From contig NC_068557.1 of the NCBI RefSeq assembly GCF_022201045.2, forward strand, positions 32,031,501 through 32,095,500: a stretch of 64,000 nucleotides of DNA, given 5' to 3'. This DNA is from Citrus sinensis (lineage: Eukaryota > Streptophyta > Magnoliopsida > Sapindales > Rutaceae). The position numbers and the translations under genes are program-made. Under the pieces are notes generated by a model, which saw only the letters and a list, made by a program, of their open reading frames with translations, was not told the origin of the DNA and ran no database searches. Below are positions 46,217-60,461 of this stretch, in pieces (within the stretch, counting starts at the first letter, position 1; each line of letters begins with the position of its first letter).

Positions 46217-47710
46217 TTAACCGAGCCCCAGCTCCAATTCTTCATGCCAAGTTGTGAAGATGACTAGGAAATATTGAATCTGGACCCAGATCATACACGT
46301 GTTTGGGCTAAAAACAGAGCTGGCTCTTGGAGATGGCCAAGGGGTGGACAAACCAAGAAGACTTGATTGTGATGAATGATGACGATTTGGCTCTAGGCAT
46401 GCAGAGTTAATTAATATTATAAAGCAAAACTTTTGATTCCTTGAAAAAAGGTTTCTACATAGTATACGATTTGTACATTTACATGCCATCAGTAAACTTT
46501 TATCACGTCTGCTGATGTTGCTAATACTGCTAGTGTTACACGTATTTGCCTCACTAGTGCTAAAGAACTGATCATCGGGATCAGGAATAATAATATGAAT
46601 ATCCATGTCACATTCTTCAGCAGCCGAAATTCTGCTTGCCCCACCACCAATGGGAACTACATTTGCAGCAGCTGATGACAGGTTACAGTCCAGCTGGGAC
46701 CCTATTCCTCCTGGCTCTTTGCTTCTCACTGTGACCCAAGTTTCATCCCATGCCCAGTTGACCATTTCTGAGCTGCCTTCACCGATCAATTGCCGGATTC
46801 TTTCCTTAGCAGAAGCCGATGAACAACTTGTCAGTGTCGAGTCCCAAAGTTGTTGATTCAATACACTTGTTGGACTCTCCGAATTATAAGTTTCAGGCTC
46901 TGTCAGTGTCGAGAGTTTAAAATTTTGTTCTTTGACAAAGCCGTGTTCAAGAAGTTCACTTGCTGACCATCTCTCCCCCGGGTTTCTTATCAAACACTTA
47001 CTCAGAAAATCCTGAGCTTGCTTAGACATGTACCCTGGAATTTCTGGGGTATCACTGGAGAATCCAATTCTGTGGAGTGCGGATATCGGGTCGGCTACAT
47101 CGGGCCAAGGGGGCCGCCCCGTTGCCATCTCGAGAACGGTGCATCCAAGAGCCCACACATCAGCAGGGAAGCCCTGTTCTTCGCCACGCGCCACCTCAGG
47201 TGCCATGCAGATAGGTGTTCCACAAATTGGTTTCCCCTCATCATCCTCGTTGACGCGGGCACGCCTAGCACATCCAAAGTCAGCAATTTTTGCCCCTTGT
47301 TCATTATCCTTAGAGACCAGTATATTTTGACCCTTAATGTCACAATGCACTATTCCATTGGAGTGAAGATACTGCAGGCCGAGTAATACTGCCCGCGTGT
47401 GCGAACGGATTCTGCCCTCTTCCAGGCATGTGCCGCTGCGAATTGCATCGGTAAGCGTGCCACCGGGTGCGTACTCCAAGAAGAGATTGTACAGGATCTT
47501 ACCATTTTCCTCTGAAATGTCACACCCCTTGTATGCTACAATTTGAGGGCACGCCAACGCAGACAAAATTCTTTGTTCCCGTTGGAGGAATTCCGAATTG
47601 GAGAGCTCAGCAGACTTCACTGCAAAGACCTCGCTGGATCTGTTAGACATGCCAATTGAGACGGTGGCGGTTGAGCCGCGGCCAATGGTTTGGCCCCTTG
47701 TCCAGTCCAT
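46217..47710 (-). CDS. MAPKKK17/18-like protein kinase
   Basis: A single-exon MEKK-type kinase of 497 residues. Arabidopsis MAPKKK17 and 18 act downstream of ABA and SnRK2 and feed the MKK3 module. The kinase domain spans about residues 4-258. It has the glycine loop GRGSTATV (10-17), Lys32, HCDIKGQN with the catalytic Asp124, DFG at 144-146 and APE at 170-172. HCD in place of HRD is normal for this clade. The C-terminal part includes a conserved-looking MVNWAWDETWVTVRS and an acidic IIIPDPDD. After about residue 400 the sequence (SRRDKSLLMACKCTNRILCR onward) is Cys/basic and unlike the kinase family, making it longer than the 340-370 residues of Arabidopsis members. Confidence 0.88.
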   Translation of the reverse strand: MDWTRGQTIGRGSTATVSIGMSNRSSEVFAVKSAELSNSEFLQREQRILSALACPQIVAYKGCDISEENGKILYNLFLEYAPGGTLTDAIRSGTCLEEGRIRSHTRAVLLGLQYLHSNGIVHCDIKGQNILVSKDNEQGAKIADFGCARRARVNEDDEGKPICGTPICMAPEVARGEEQGFPADVWALGCTVLEMATGRPPWPDVADPISALHRIGFSSDTPEIPGYMSKQAQDFLSKCLIRNPGERWSASELLEHGFVKEQNFKLSTLTEPETYNSESPTSVLNQQLWDSTLTSCSSASAKERIRQLIGEGSSEMVNWAWDETWVTVRSKEPGGIGSQLDCNLSSAAANVVPIGGGASRISAAEECDMDIHIIIPDPDDQFFSTSEANTCNTSSISNISRRDKSLLMACKCTNRILCRNLFSRNQKFCFIILINSACLEPNRHHSSQSSLLGLSTPWPSPRASSVFSPNTCMIWVQIQYFLVIFTTWHEELELGLG

Positions 47711-48488
47711 GTTATTTAGATGAATATCCTTCTGCTGATTAATTGTTGTTAGGTCTGTTTAGTTTGTTGGGTATATAATATTTTATATGGATGCTCAAAG
47801 CTGAATATATATTATATGCTCTCTCCCACTTTGTAGTTTGTGTGTGTGCGTGTGTTTGTTTGTTGTGGTTGGCTTTAATCCGAGAAGCATGCTTTTGTTT
47901 ATTTATTGACTTTCAAACTTTATGCCTTTCTTTCTTTATGAATTCGAATTGAATGGTTTCCAATGCCGGTTCACTCTAAAGCAGAGGCCTCCACGTGTCG
48001 GGAGCAGAGTGATGGAAAATTTTAGCCGATTTGGGCGGCGGTTTTGCTTACCTTGGCCGAATAGCTGTGAATTATAACGCCCACCCACGTGGCAGCACTT
48101 GCTCGGGACAGCACGCCAATACAATGGATTGGGATCATTTGGTGGGATGGATCTTCTTCTATCCATTTGAACTTGTAATTCAAAGTGCATTTGGACATTG
48201 TGAATTTTTTTTTTTTTTTTTTTTTTTGATGAGAGACTTTGTGAATGTTTAATTATATTATTATTATAATATGTGATCCTAGATTTAACTAACAAGTAAA
48301 TTTTCATTTCACTTTTAGTAATATCGTGACTCACCTATCATCAAAGAAAAATGTTAAGTATAAAAAAAAATGAGAGAAGGATGAGAGAATGAAGTATGTG
48401 GTGGGAGGAGAGAGAGAAAAAAAAAAGCTGACAGCAGGGAGAGAGAGAGAGAGAGAGAGGAGGCAATTCTCACCACCTATCATCAAAT
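47711..48488. other. Promoter region of the MAPKKK gene and flank
   Basis: A minus-strand AT-rich TATA region lies at about 47773-47790. A (T)n run at 48208-48228 and a GA/CT microsatellite at 48440-48461 follow. The ABRE sites are listed separately. Confidence 0.5.
47992..48093 (-). promoter_or_regulatory. Two ABRE/G-box motifs upstream of the MAPKKK gene
   Basis: CACGTGTC at 47992-47999 and CACGTGGC at 48086-48093 lie 282 and 376 bp before the kinase ATG. Both contain the ACGT core with the flanks favoured by ABF/AREB factors, and two ABREs are commonly needed for an ABA response. The Arabidopsis orthologues are known to be ABA-induced. Confidence 0.6.
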
Positions 48489-48506
48489 AGATAATTTGCA
48501 AAAGCA

Positions 48507-48815
48507 ACCACTCGGGCAGTAGCCCGAGTGGCCAGGGCTGCTGCCCTCTAAGTTGGAGGACAGCAATTCGAACCCCCACAAAAGCATTGTGGGGGTATTT
48601 CCTTCCTCAATTAATTTGAGTGAAGGTAGTCTTCTCCCTTACCCATGAGTGAGGAGTAGACATTCCTCGAATATTTGTGAGGGTTAAAATCTGGGCAGAG
48701 CTCCATTAGCATTGATGTCAGTTGGTTCCAGTAATAGTCTGATTTGTAAATATCAGTAATAGTCTCATGTATATGAGTTGTAATCTAAGCAATATTTCAT
48801 GTAATAAAAAAAAAA
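48507..48815 (+). mobile_element. tRNA-derived SINE, family 2
   Basis: About 309 bp in plus orientation. It has a box A-like TAGCCCGAGTGGCC and a box B-like AATTCGAACCCCC near the 5' end, a body without coding frame, and a terminal A-run. A perfect 18-bp duplication AGATAATTTGCAAAAGCA flanks it at 48489-48506 and 48816-48833, so the insertion is young. The sequence is unlike the other two SINEs here. Confidence 0.9.
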
Positions 48816-48833
48816 AGATAATTTGCAAAAGCA

Positions 48834-50139
48834 GCACACTATAGGTGAACGTGATATTTGCTGATATCCAATTGCTATAAAACTTAGCAGTTACGTTTCT
48901 TGCATTTTGGGTGTGATTGTTACTACGAGCTTGAAGAATAAAACAGTACAAGCTGACTACTTTTTCCAAGTCCCAACTCATGTTTTCGCTTTAGCAATAA
49001 CCTGTCTCCTGCTTTACAATGCATCTTACGTTTATTTCTGTAATCAGCCAATGCTGATTGATGTATGATTTTATATATGCTGTAGCACCTCCACTTTTCA
49101 TTCAACATTATATGATCTTTGTAGCCGGTACTAAATAATATTATTCTTATAAATCCGTTAAATAACAACAAAAACTTGATAAGTCCTCTATGTAATGTAA
49201 TAATAAAAGACCGACGAAAATTTTTTAGCCAATAACAGACTTGTACTGGTCATTCTCTCATAAATATACATTTTTTTAAAGCATAAGCTTTACTTTTTGC
49301 GTGCCAAGTCGTTTTCTTCATGTGCCGGCCACCAAAGCCTCCTTTTCTTTACCTTTTCAGTGTCATGATTCATCTAATTTCATGCTTCGACTTTCCGTTT
49401 AAAAAAGCCTCGACTTTATTGAAAGTTAAAAGGTCGCCATTGCAATGGTATCGCCGTTAGAACAAATCTCTTCGTCTTGCTTTATCGTTTCTCAAGAGGA
49501 AACTCTTTCCGTCTTCCCCCAACATCACAATCACATCTAATCAGATTTGTTTGGAAAAAGTACTAAAGGGCCCTTTACAGCCACCGTATGACGTTTGTTT
49601 CAGCTCAGTTTTGATTGCCTTCAATAATACATACACCTTTATTCACTTTCAAGCTTCTGTTAATTGAATCTTGGTTGACGCAAGCTTCCACTTCCAAACC
49701 TTGAACTAGTTGCTTTCACAGCCTCAATGGAATTCCACCACATACCTGTCTTTTATAAAAACCCAATCTGATGAGTTAAAATAAGACGTGAGATTTGAAG
49801 GTCTTAATCCACTAAATTAATTCAAACCACGGGAACGACTTTTTCTTGCTTAATCACTAATCTATTGTTTCTTTGCTTGTAATCCTTCGACTGGGGAAGC
49901 GGAGATGGTTGGTTTCGAAAACATAAAGCATACATTAGTACCTTCTACTATATAAAACAATCACTGAAAAGAAAAAATATTTACAAGCAAACATGAAATC
50001 GTTTTATAGCCATCACGTCTGAGGCTAACGGCTTCACATGATTTTATCACCAACTCCATTATAAGGGTACATAATATATATCTTAGCGAATAGAAGACAT
50101 GAAGGATTATATCGAAAGAGAAGCGGCCTAAAGATCCAT
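48834..50139. other. Gene-free stretch 3' of the protease gene
   Basis: AT-rich, with no supported gene. Confidence 0.5.
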
Positions 50140-54981
<4,842 letters not shown>

Positions 54982-54994
54982 AAGCATACGCACT

Positions 54995-55217
54995 TTTTTT
55001 TTTTTTTTGGTTTTGACTACGAGGTATCTTGGGAGGGCCCCAACTGTGGAAAACAGCTTTAAGTCCGTATCACAACCCAGATTAGAAGTTCTGGCTCGAA
55101 CCGAGAGGCACATGTTCTCCCAACAAAGACGACTTCCCTGCGACTCGAACTGGGGAGCAAACCCAGTCAAGCCACTTAAGGGGACTCCATTACCAATGAA
55201 GGCAACACTTTATTGGT
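54995..55217 (-). mobile_element. tRNA-like SINE, family 1, copy 2
   Basis: The same family and orientation as the copy at 6108-6322, alignable end to end, with the poly-A tail seen as a T-run at about 54994-55008. A perfect 18-bp duplication AAGCATACGCACTTTTTT flanks it at 54982-54999 and 55218-55235, so the tail and duplication overlap in the T-run. Minus-strand box B-like AGTTCGAGTCGC is kept. Confidence 0.9.
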
Positions 55218-55235
55218 AAGCATACGCACTTTTTT

Positions 55236-56660
55236 ATTATATAAGTAAATAAATAAATTTGAAATATTCATACGGAGATACACATAATCTATATATACAA
55301 GGCAAGAAATTAATATAGTAAATATCAATCGTACGCATTATGCTTCTAAAGATTTAAACCTTTCGCGTTTTACATTTCTCTGTCTTTGATAACTTTTGTA
55401 AAATGAGTGTGATCTGTTTTGTAATACAGTAGAAAGAAAATAATAATAATAATAATAATAATAGCAAATTGTGATTAATTACTAAACGCAATTTCTTATT
55501 TTTTTTTACTTTAGTAAACGAAAAATGATCATTGAAAAACCAAGTTAACACTTAACAGGCGTTAGCTACTGAAAGACAAAACACGAAAGTATTCTATTCA
55601 TAGAATTACGATTGAGAAAGACAGTTACCTAAAAGAAGTAAATAAAATGCCCAGCCAGTGACATGAACTAGCTTCAAGCGAAGGCAATGTAGGCTGGGAT
55701 TTGATCACTGTAACTAACCACGTATTATTCGGATCATTATTTATCAAACATTAAATTAACAAATAGAATTAATTCTGATTCACTTCCGAAATTGTTTCAC
55801 TGATCAGGTATTTCATTAACCCTCTTTAAGCATACATTTGGCTTCAAAAATTAACAACGTTCACAAATATCTAATTTCGCTGTCTTGCTGGAAATCGTGA
55901 TATTAATTAGCCAGTCTTTTTGAGTTCATTACTTCAAATCTACTGAACTATTAGTCTTTTTTTGATATCACTCTAGAATTATAGTGCCGTGTGTACTTGT
56001 TTAATGGTAGTATATTTCTCTTACAAAAAGAAATGATAATATATTTCTTGAAAAAAAATATTTATACAGGTTTATTCTGGTATTAATGTGGTGTATTTAC
56101 AAAAAAACACTGTTTTAAACATTTTAGCGGAGTGCATTAATGAATGGGGTGTTTTTATAAAATCAGGCTGTGGGAATAGGGAAACCCAAATATTATTGAT
56201 TGAAGTAAAGAATGGGTTCAGATAGTTTGGGTTCACCATGCCCATACAGCCCACGATTGCCCAAAAAGTAGAAGAATGTAATTTTTATTTTAACTACATT
56301 CTTCTATTTTTTTAATTTAATTTTTTTATTGTTAAAATTCAAATTAATATTCTACTATTTTTCTTTTCTTTTGCAGTCTCGTTGTTACCCTACAGATAAA
56401 TAAAGAAGTTTTATGGGTGATGAATTTTTGAATGTCAATCATTAAGTTAAATTACACAAATTTTAAATTATAATTTGGAAGCAATCTTAGATATAAAAAT
56501 TCTTAATCAGTAAGAAATAAGAAAAGAAAAGCATATTATTCTAAATTTTTGAAATTGATTTTAGTTCTATAGAAAATGACATGTAGAAAACAAAAAGAAA
56601 AAAAATAGATTGATTATGAATGCAAGTAATTTGTTGGAAAAATTCCTAAGTGTGTTTAAT
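55236..56660. other. Gene-free AT-rich stretch
   Basis: A (TAA)n microsatellite lies at about 55438-55462. No gene was recognised. Confidence 0.5.
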
Positions 56661-56669
56661 TTTTATTTA

Positions 56670-57826
56670 GGGAAAAGCTACTTACCCCGATTTTAAACCC
56701 CGGAACCGTGCCCCGAATATTGTCAAAACGGTGCGTTTTGCTTTGATTTCTTTTTTGCTTTGACTGTTGATTGCTTCTTTGCTTTTTTGCTTTGATTGCT
56801 TTCCCATTTAGTTCCACATGTGCAGCACGTGAACATTTTCTTTCTTCTTCTATTTGCGCAAGCGTGAACCACAACACTCCGCTTTGCAGACTGAGGAGAG
56901 GATCAACTTTATGAAAGATTTGAAGATGCATTAATTGAATGTGGGAGAAAATTACTTCAGTTTTGCTTCAGCTTGTTTCATTGAACCAGATTTCAGTAAC
57001 ACGGTTGCTACTCCTATCTGAATAATGAATATCATAGCAGCACAATCAAGCAACCTTTATGCAGATTACTACAGAATTATTGTCAGATTTACCAAGCTGG
57101 TGAGTACTGAAACTTCTGCCACATGTCACAATGGGGAGTCTCCTTTATAAAACCCCACTGCTGCCGCTGAATCTCTAACCAGCAATTCTATGCAAGAATA
57201 GTAAAGTAATCCTTTTCAACTTGCTTTTCCAGCCTCACTCTCTGAACACTACCCAGCGGATAGTCCTGCTCAAATTTGCTAGACTTCACATAAAAATTCA
57301 CCCCTCTTTCCGTTGTAAACTTGTACTCATAATGGTAAGACCTCGACAAGGCATAAATTGGATCAGAAGACGGCAAAAACTGCAAGAGAATTATCAAAAT
57401 CACAGGCAACAACTGAATCAACGCATGTAAATTAAACCCATCAGAGCCATCAACGCACGTAATAATCTTTCGTTTTCTTAATCTGTCTCACGATCGCGAT
57501 TTGCTCTTCCGTGTACGCTGGAGAGGACGAAGAAGAAGCTGAGGCAGACGCGCCAGTTGATGGGCCCCGGTGTCGGATCGTCGATTGATCGGACGGCTTT
57601 GAAGCAGCAGCGGCAGAGAGCTCGGTCTTGAAGGAAGCAGCAGCGGCAGTGACCACAAGATGATAGGATTAAACGAAAATGAAGCAAAGGTCCGTTTCTG
57701 TGGTTTGGCAAAAGAAAGGAAAGGAAGAAACATGGGTTAAACGCACGTTTTCAATTTTATCAAAACGGTGCGTTTTAAATTCGGGGCGCGTTTCGGGGTT
57801 AAAAATCAGGGTGCATAGCAGCACTC
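56670..57826. mobile_element. Mutator-like element 1 carrying DnaJ gene fragments (Pack-MULE-like)
   Basis: 1157 bp. The left end GGGAAAAGCTACTTACCCC runs on through TTTTAAACCCCGGAACCGTG and CCCCGAAT. The inverted right end GAGTGCTGCTATGCACCCTG runs on through TTTTTAACCCCGAAACGCGC and CCCGAATT, giving imperfect TIRs of about 48 bp. Palindrome-like AAAACGGTGCGTTTT lies just inside each end. A 9-bp direct repeat TTTTATTTA flanks it at 56661-56669 and 57827-57835, as expected for Mutator. The interior holds DnaJ-type coding fragments in place of a transposase, which is the definition of a Pack-MULE. Whether the capture came from genomic DNA or cDNA is not settled. Confidence 0.8.
57188..57656 (-). 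pseudogene. DnaJ/DUF1977 gene fragments captured in MULE 1
   Basis: Read on the minus strand, 57656-57455 encodes a Ser/Ala-rich linker followed by YTEEQIAIVRQIKKTKDYY, the residues that directly precede and enter the J domain of plant DNAJB12/ERdj-type proteins. After a stop, 57430-57188 encodes the C-terminal DUF1977 part: LIQLLPVILIILLQFLPSSD (the membrane segment), YALSRSYHYEYKFTTERGVN, and FEQDYPLGSVQRVRL. The J domain with HPD and everything up to the membrane segment is missing, and no ATG starts the N-terminal piece. No functional chaperone is expected. Confidence 0.78.
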
Positions 57827-58410
57827 TTTTATTTATGGAAAATGATGTTTGCCCCGGGTCAAACCCTGGGTCAAACCCCGAAAATAACTTAAACGGCGTC
57901 GTTTTGATTATTATTATTTTCTTTTGGAATACTCCAAAACGATGACGTTTCTGATGATATTTTGAGAAGAATAAAATCTATCTTCCTCTTCGTTTTCGTT
58001 TCTTCGTTTCACCTGTGAAAGAACAGAGCAACAGAGATCCCAACTTGGTCTTGTTCCGTTTGACCGTAAATCTCTTCATTTCTTCGTTTCTTCGTTTCTT
58101 CAAATAACGGCAATATCACCCAAAACAAAGTTTCATGCAATGTTGTAGAAAATAAATTATGATTTGAGAACTGAAAAAATAATATGAGAACTGAAAAAAT
58201 GAGACAAATCAAGAATATGAGAACTGAAAAAATTAATTCAATGTTACAATGTTACAATGTTCTAAAAACGAAGGCCAACTTCCTAAAATAAAATTGAAAA
58301 ACAAAATGCTACAATGTTAATCTTTGAAAATTAAACTGAAAAAATGAGACAGTACCGAAAAAAACAAATCTTCAAAAATTCAAGCTTGGCACAATGTTAA
58401 TCTTTCGTCC

Positions 58411-58554
58411 AAACTCAGCTTTCAACCGTCCAAATTCAGCTTGTCCAAACTCAGCTTTCAACCGTCCAAATTCAGCTTGTCCAAACTCAGCTTTCAACCG
58501 TCCAAACTCAGCTTGTCCAAACTCATCTTTCAACCGTCCAAACTCAGCTTTCAA
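58411..58554 (-). repeat. 36-bp tandem repeat with coding character inside MULE 2
   Basis: Four copies of a 36-bp unit starting AAACTCAGCTTTCAACCGTC. On the minus strand it is open and encodes a 12-residue repeat AEFGRLKAEFGQ. The copies are almost identical. Confidence 0.85.
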
Positions 58555-58810
58555 GGACACATTTCGCAGCCGAAACTCAGCTGCTGTTGGTCTTGTTCTT
58601 CAATGGGTACGAAACGAAAAAGAAACTCAGACGCTTTCAACTCAGCTTCCAAGGACAAATTTCGCAGCCGAAACTCAGTCGAAACTCAGCTGCTGTTGGT
58701 CTTGTTCTTCAATGGGTGCGAAACGAAAAACAAACTCAGATGAAGAGGATGGAGCTTTAATTAGTAGATCTCGTTCTGCTGTCGATGAGTGCTCCGGCTG
58801 TGGATCTTAG
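58552..58810 (+). repeat. Duplicated gene-start-like segment inside MULE 2
   Basis: A segment of about 80 bp (CGCAGCCGAAACTCAG, then GCTGCTGTTGGTCTTGTTCT, then CAATGGGT) occurs twice, at about 58552 and 58650. Each copy has an ATG opening MG(T/A)KRK. The second continues NSDEEDGALISRSRSAVDEC and stops at 58810. It looks like a captured leader and first exon of an unidentified gene. Confidence 0.55.
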
Positions 58811-58989
58811 TCGAGGATGGAAGAAACGAAAAAGAAACGAACAAACGAAAAAGAAAATAAAAGAAAACGACGCAAATCATTCAATAAACAAACGAAAAAG
58901 AAAAAAAAAAAAAAGAAACGACGAAAACGACGCCGTTTAAGTTATTTTCGGGGTTTGACCCGGGGCAAACATCAGCACTCTTTATTTAT

Positions 58990-60461
58990 TTTTAAATGTA
59001 ATTCACTTTATGGGGATTTTTGTGAGGATAATGAAAGGGTGCGAATAACATCACTCCAAAAAAAAAATAAATAAATAAAAACAATGGGCCCCAAATATTT
59101 GCGGATCCAATTACGGGCCTTAGGTTTAGTTCATACGGCCTTACATAAAGGAAAATGTCAGATTATTGATTATACCGTACAATACGCTACTCTGGTTACC
59201 AAATTCAGTTTGGCTTCTCATTAAATTTGATATAAATCAACTGTAACCCAAAATGCCAGTTGGAATGGCCGCTTCTTCCCCACATATGGTCCATCACATT
59301 GTTTACCTCGAATTTCATGTGATCATAGAAGCCAAATTGGACCAAAAGTTAATTATTTCTCTCAAAAAAAAAAAGAAAAAAAGAGTCAGGCGGCCAGACG
59401 TCTCTTAATTTAATTTAATATTTTCACCCCCCCTCTCTGGACCACATACACCAAACGAAAGAAGTACACTGAATTAGAAAAACAATTTTAGAAAACAAGT
59501 CAAGAATGAAAACCATGCAAATCCCTAGGGCTACACGCACATGTGCTTGCATGTGCCGTCGCAATCGCACGATACAAAGTCGTAAATAAACACAGAACAA
59601 AGCCGTTGGTGAAGAAGTTAAGTTAAAGAAGATCGATACTTCTCAAAGAAACAGAAGATCGATCATTGCAAATTGGTAGTGTACGGTGGATTAAAAAAAT
59701 GTACGGTGCGACCCACAAAGTTCCACGTTCCGTTTTCCCAGAAACAAAAATATTATTCAATTTCAACGATTCCCATAATGAGATTGATTGGCCCTGGCTG
59801 GCTGAACGTGATCTCAATCAAAGTGCACGGAAAGTCAACAACGTATCTGACTTGTCCAATTAAACAACTTTATCTTGATTACAAAAGAAATTTATTCACG
59901 AAACAACTACTACCAAACGCTTCTTTATTGAATGAATTTGACCTCCCCAAAAGGCCAAATTGATTGGCCAACGTAGTTGCCTGGAAGTATCTTTCAATTC
60001 GACTGTTTCAGGTTCCTTTAATCAATAATCACTTGCGTGTCAAATAGTATAGCCGTATTTTCTTGACCTCTATCCAATCCGCAGATGCTTAATGACTTGT
60101 TTGCCTTATACGTCTGGCTTCCTTGTCTCTCAGTATTGGAAGAAGAAATTTGTAAAGATAATGCAACTCCTACGTAGATAGATTGATTTTAATCATTGAA
60201 GAATTAAGTACGCTCATTTTGTCTGTTTATTGGGAAAAAAAAAAAGATTGAAACAAAGTTATTCATAACGAAAAAATAAGAATGAATGGAACATTTTTTT
60301 TTGTGTTCTAATTACCCTCCCCCACAACAAAGGATAAAGAAAAGAAAATATGAACATGTTTGCATCCCCTAAAAATAAAAGAACTAATAACATGAAAACA
60401 TTGATTAAAAGTGAAAAAGAAAGAGCTGGCCCATCTCTAATTTGATGAGAAGCTGTAAAGT
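58990..60461. other. Gene-free stretch 3' of the WRKY gene
   Basis: No gene or element is supported. Short overlapping frames at 59623-59963 have no domain. Confidence 0.5.

Larger units (their letters stand above)
57837..58980. mobile_element. Mutator-like element 2, abutting element 1
   Basis: 1144 bp. The left end GGAAAATGATGTTTGCCCCG and the inverted right end GAGTGCTGATGTTTGCCCCG continue into GTCAAACC, CCGAAAATAACTTAAACGGC and GTCGTTTT, giving TIRs of about 60 bp. The left copy has an extra CTGGGTCAAACC. A 9-bp direct repeat TTTATTTAT flanks it at 57828-57836 and 58981-58989. The left repeat overlaps the right target duplication of element 1 by eight bases. The interior holds tandem repeats and gene-like pieces but no transposase. 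Confidence 0.82.
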
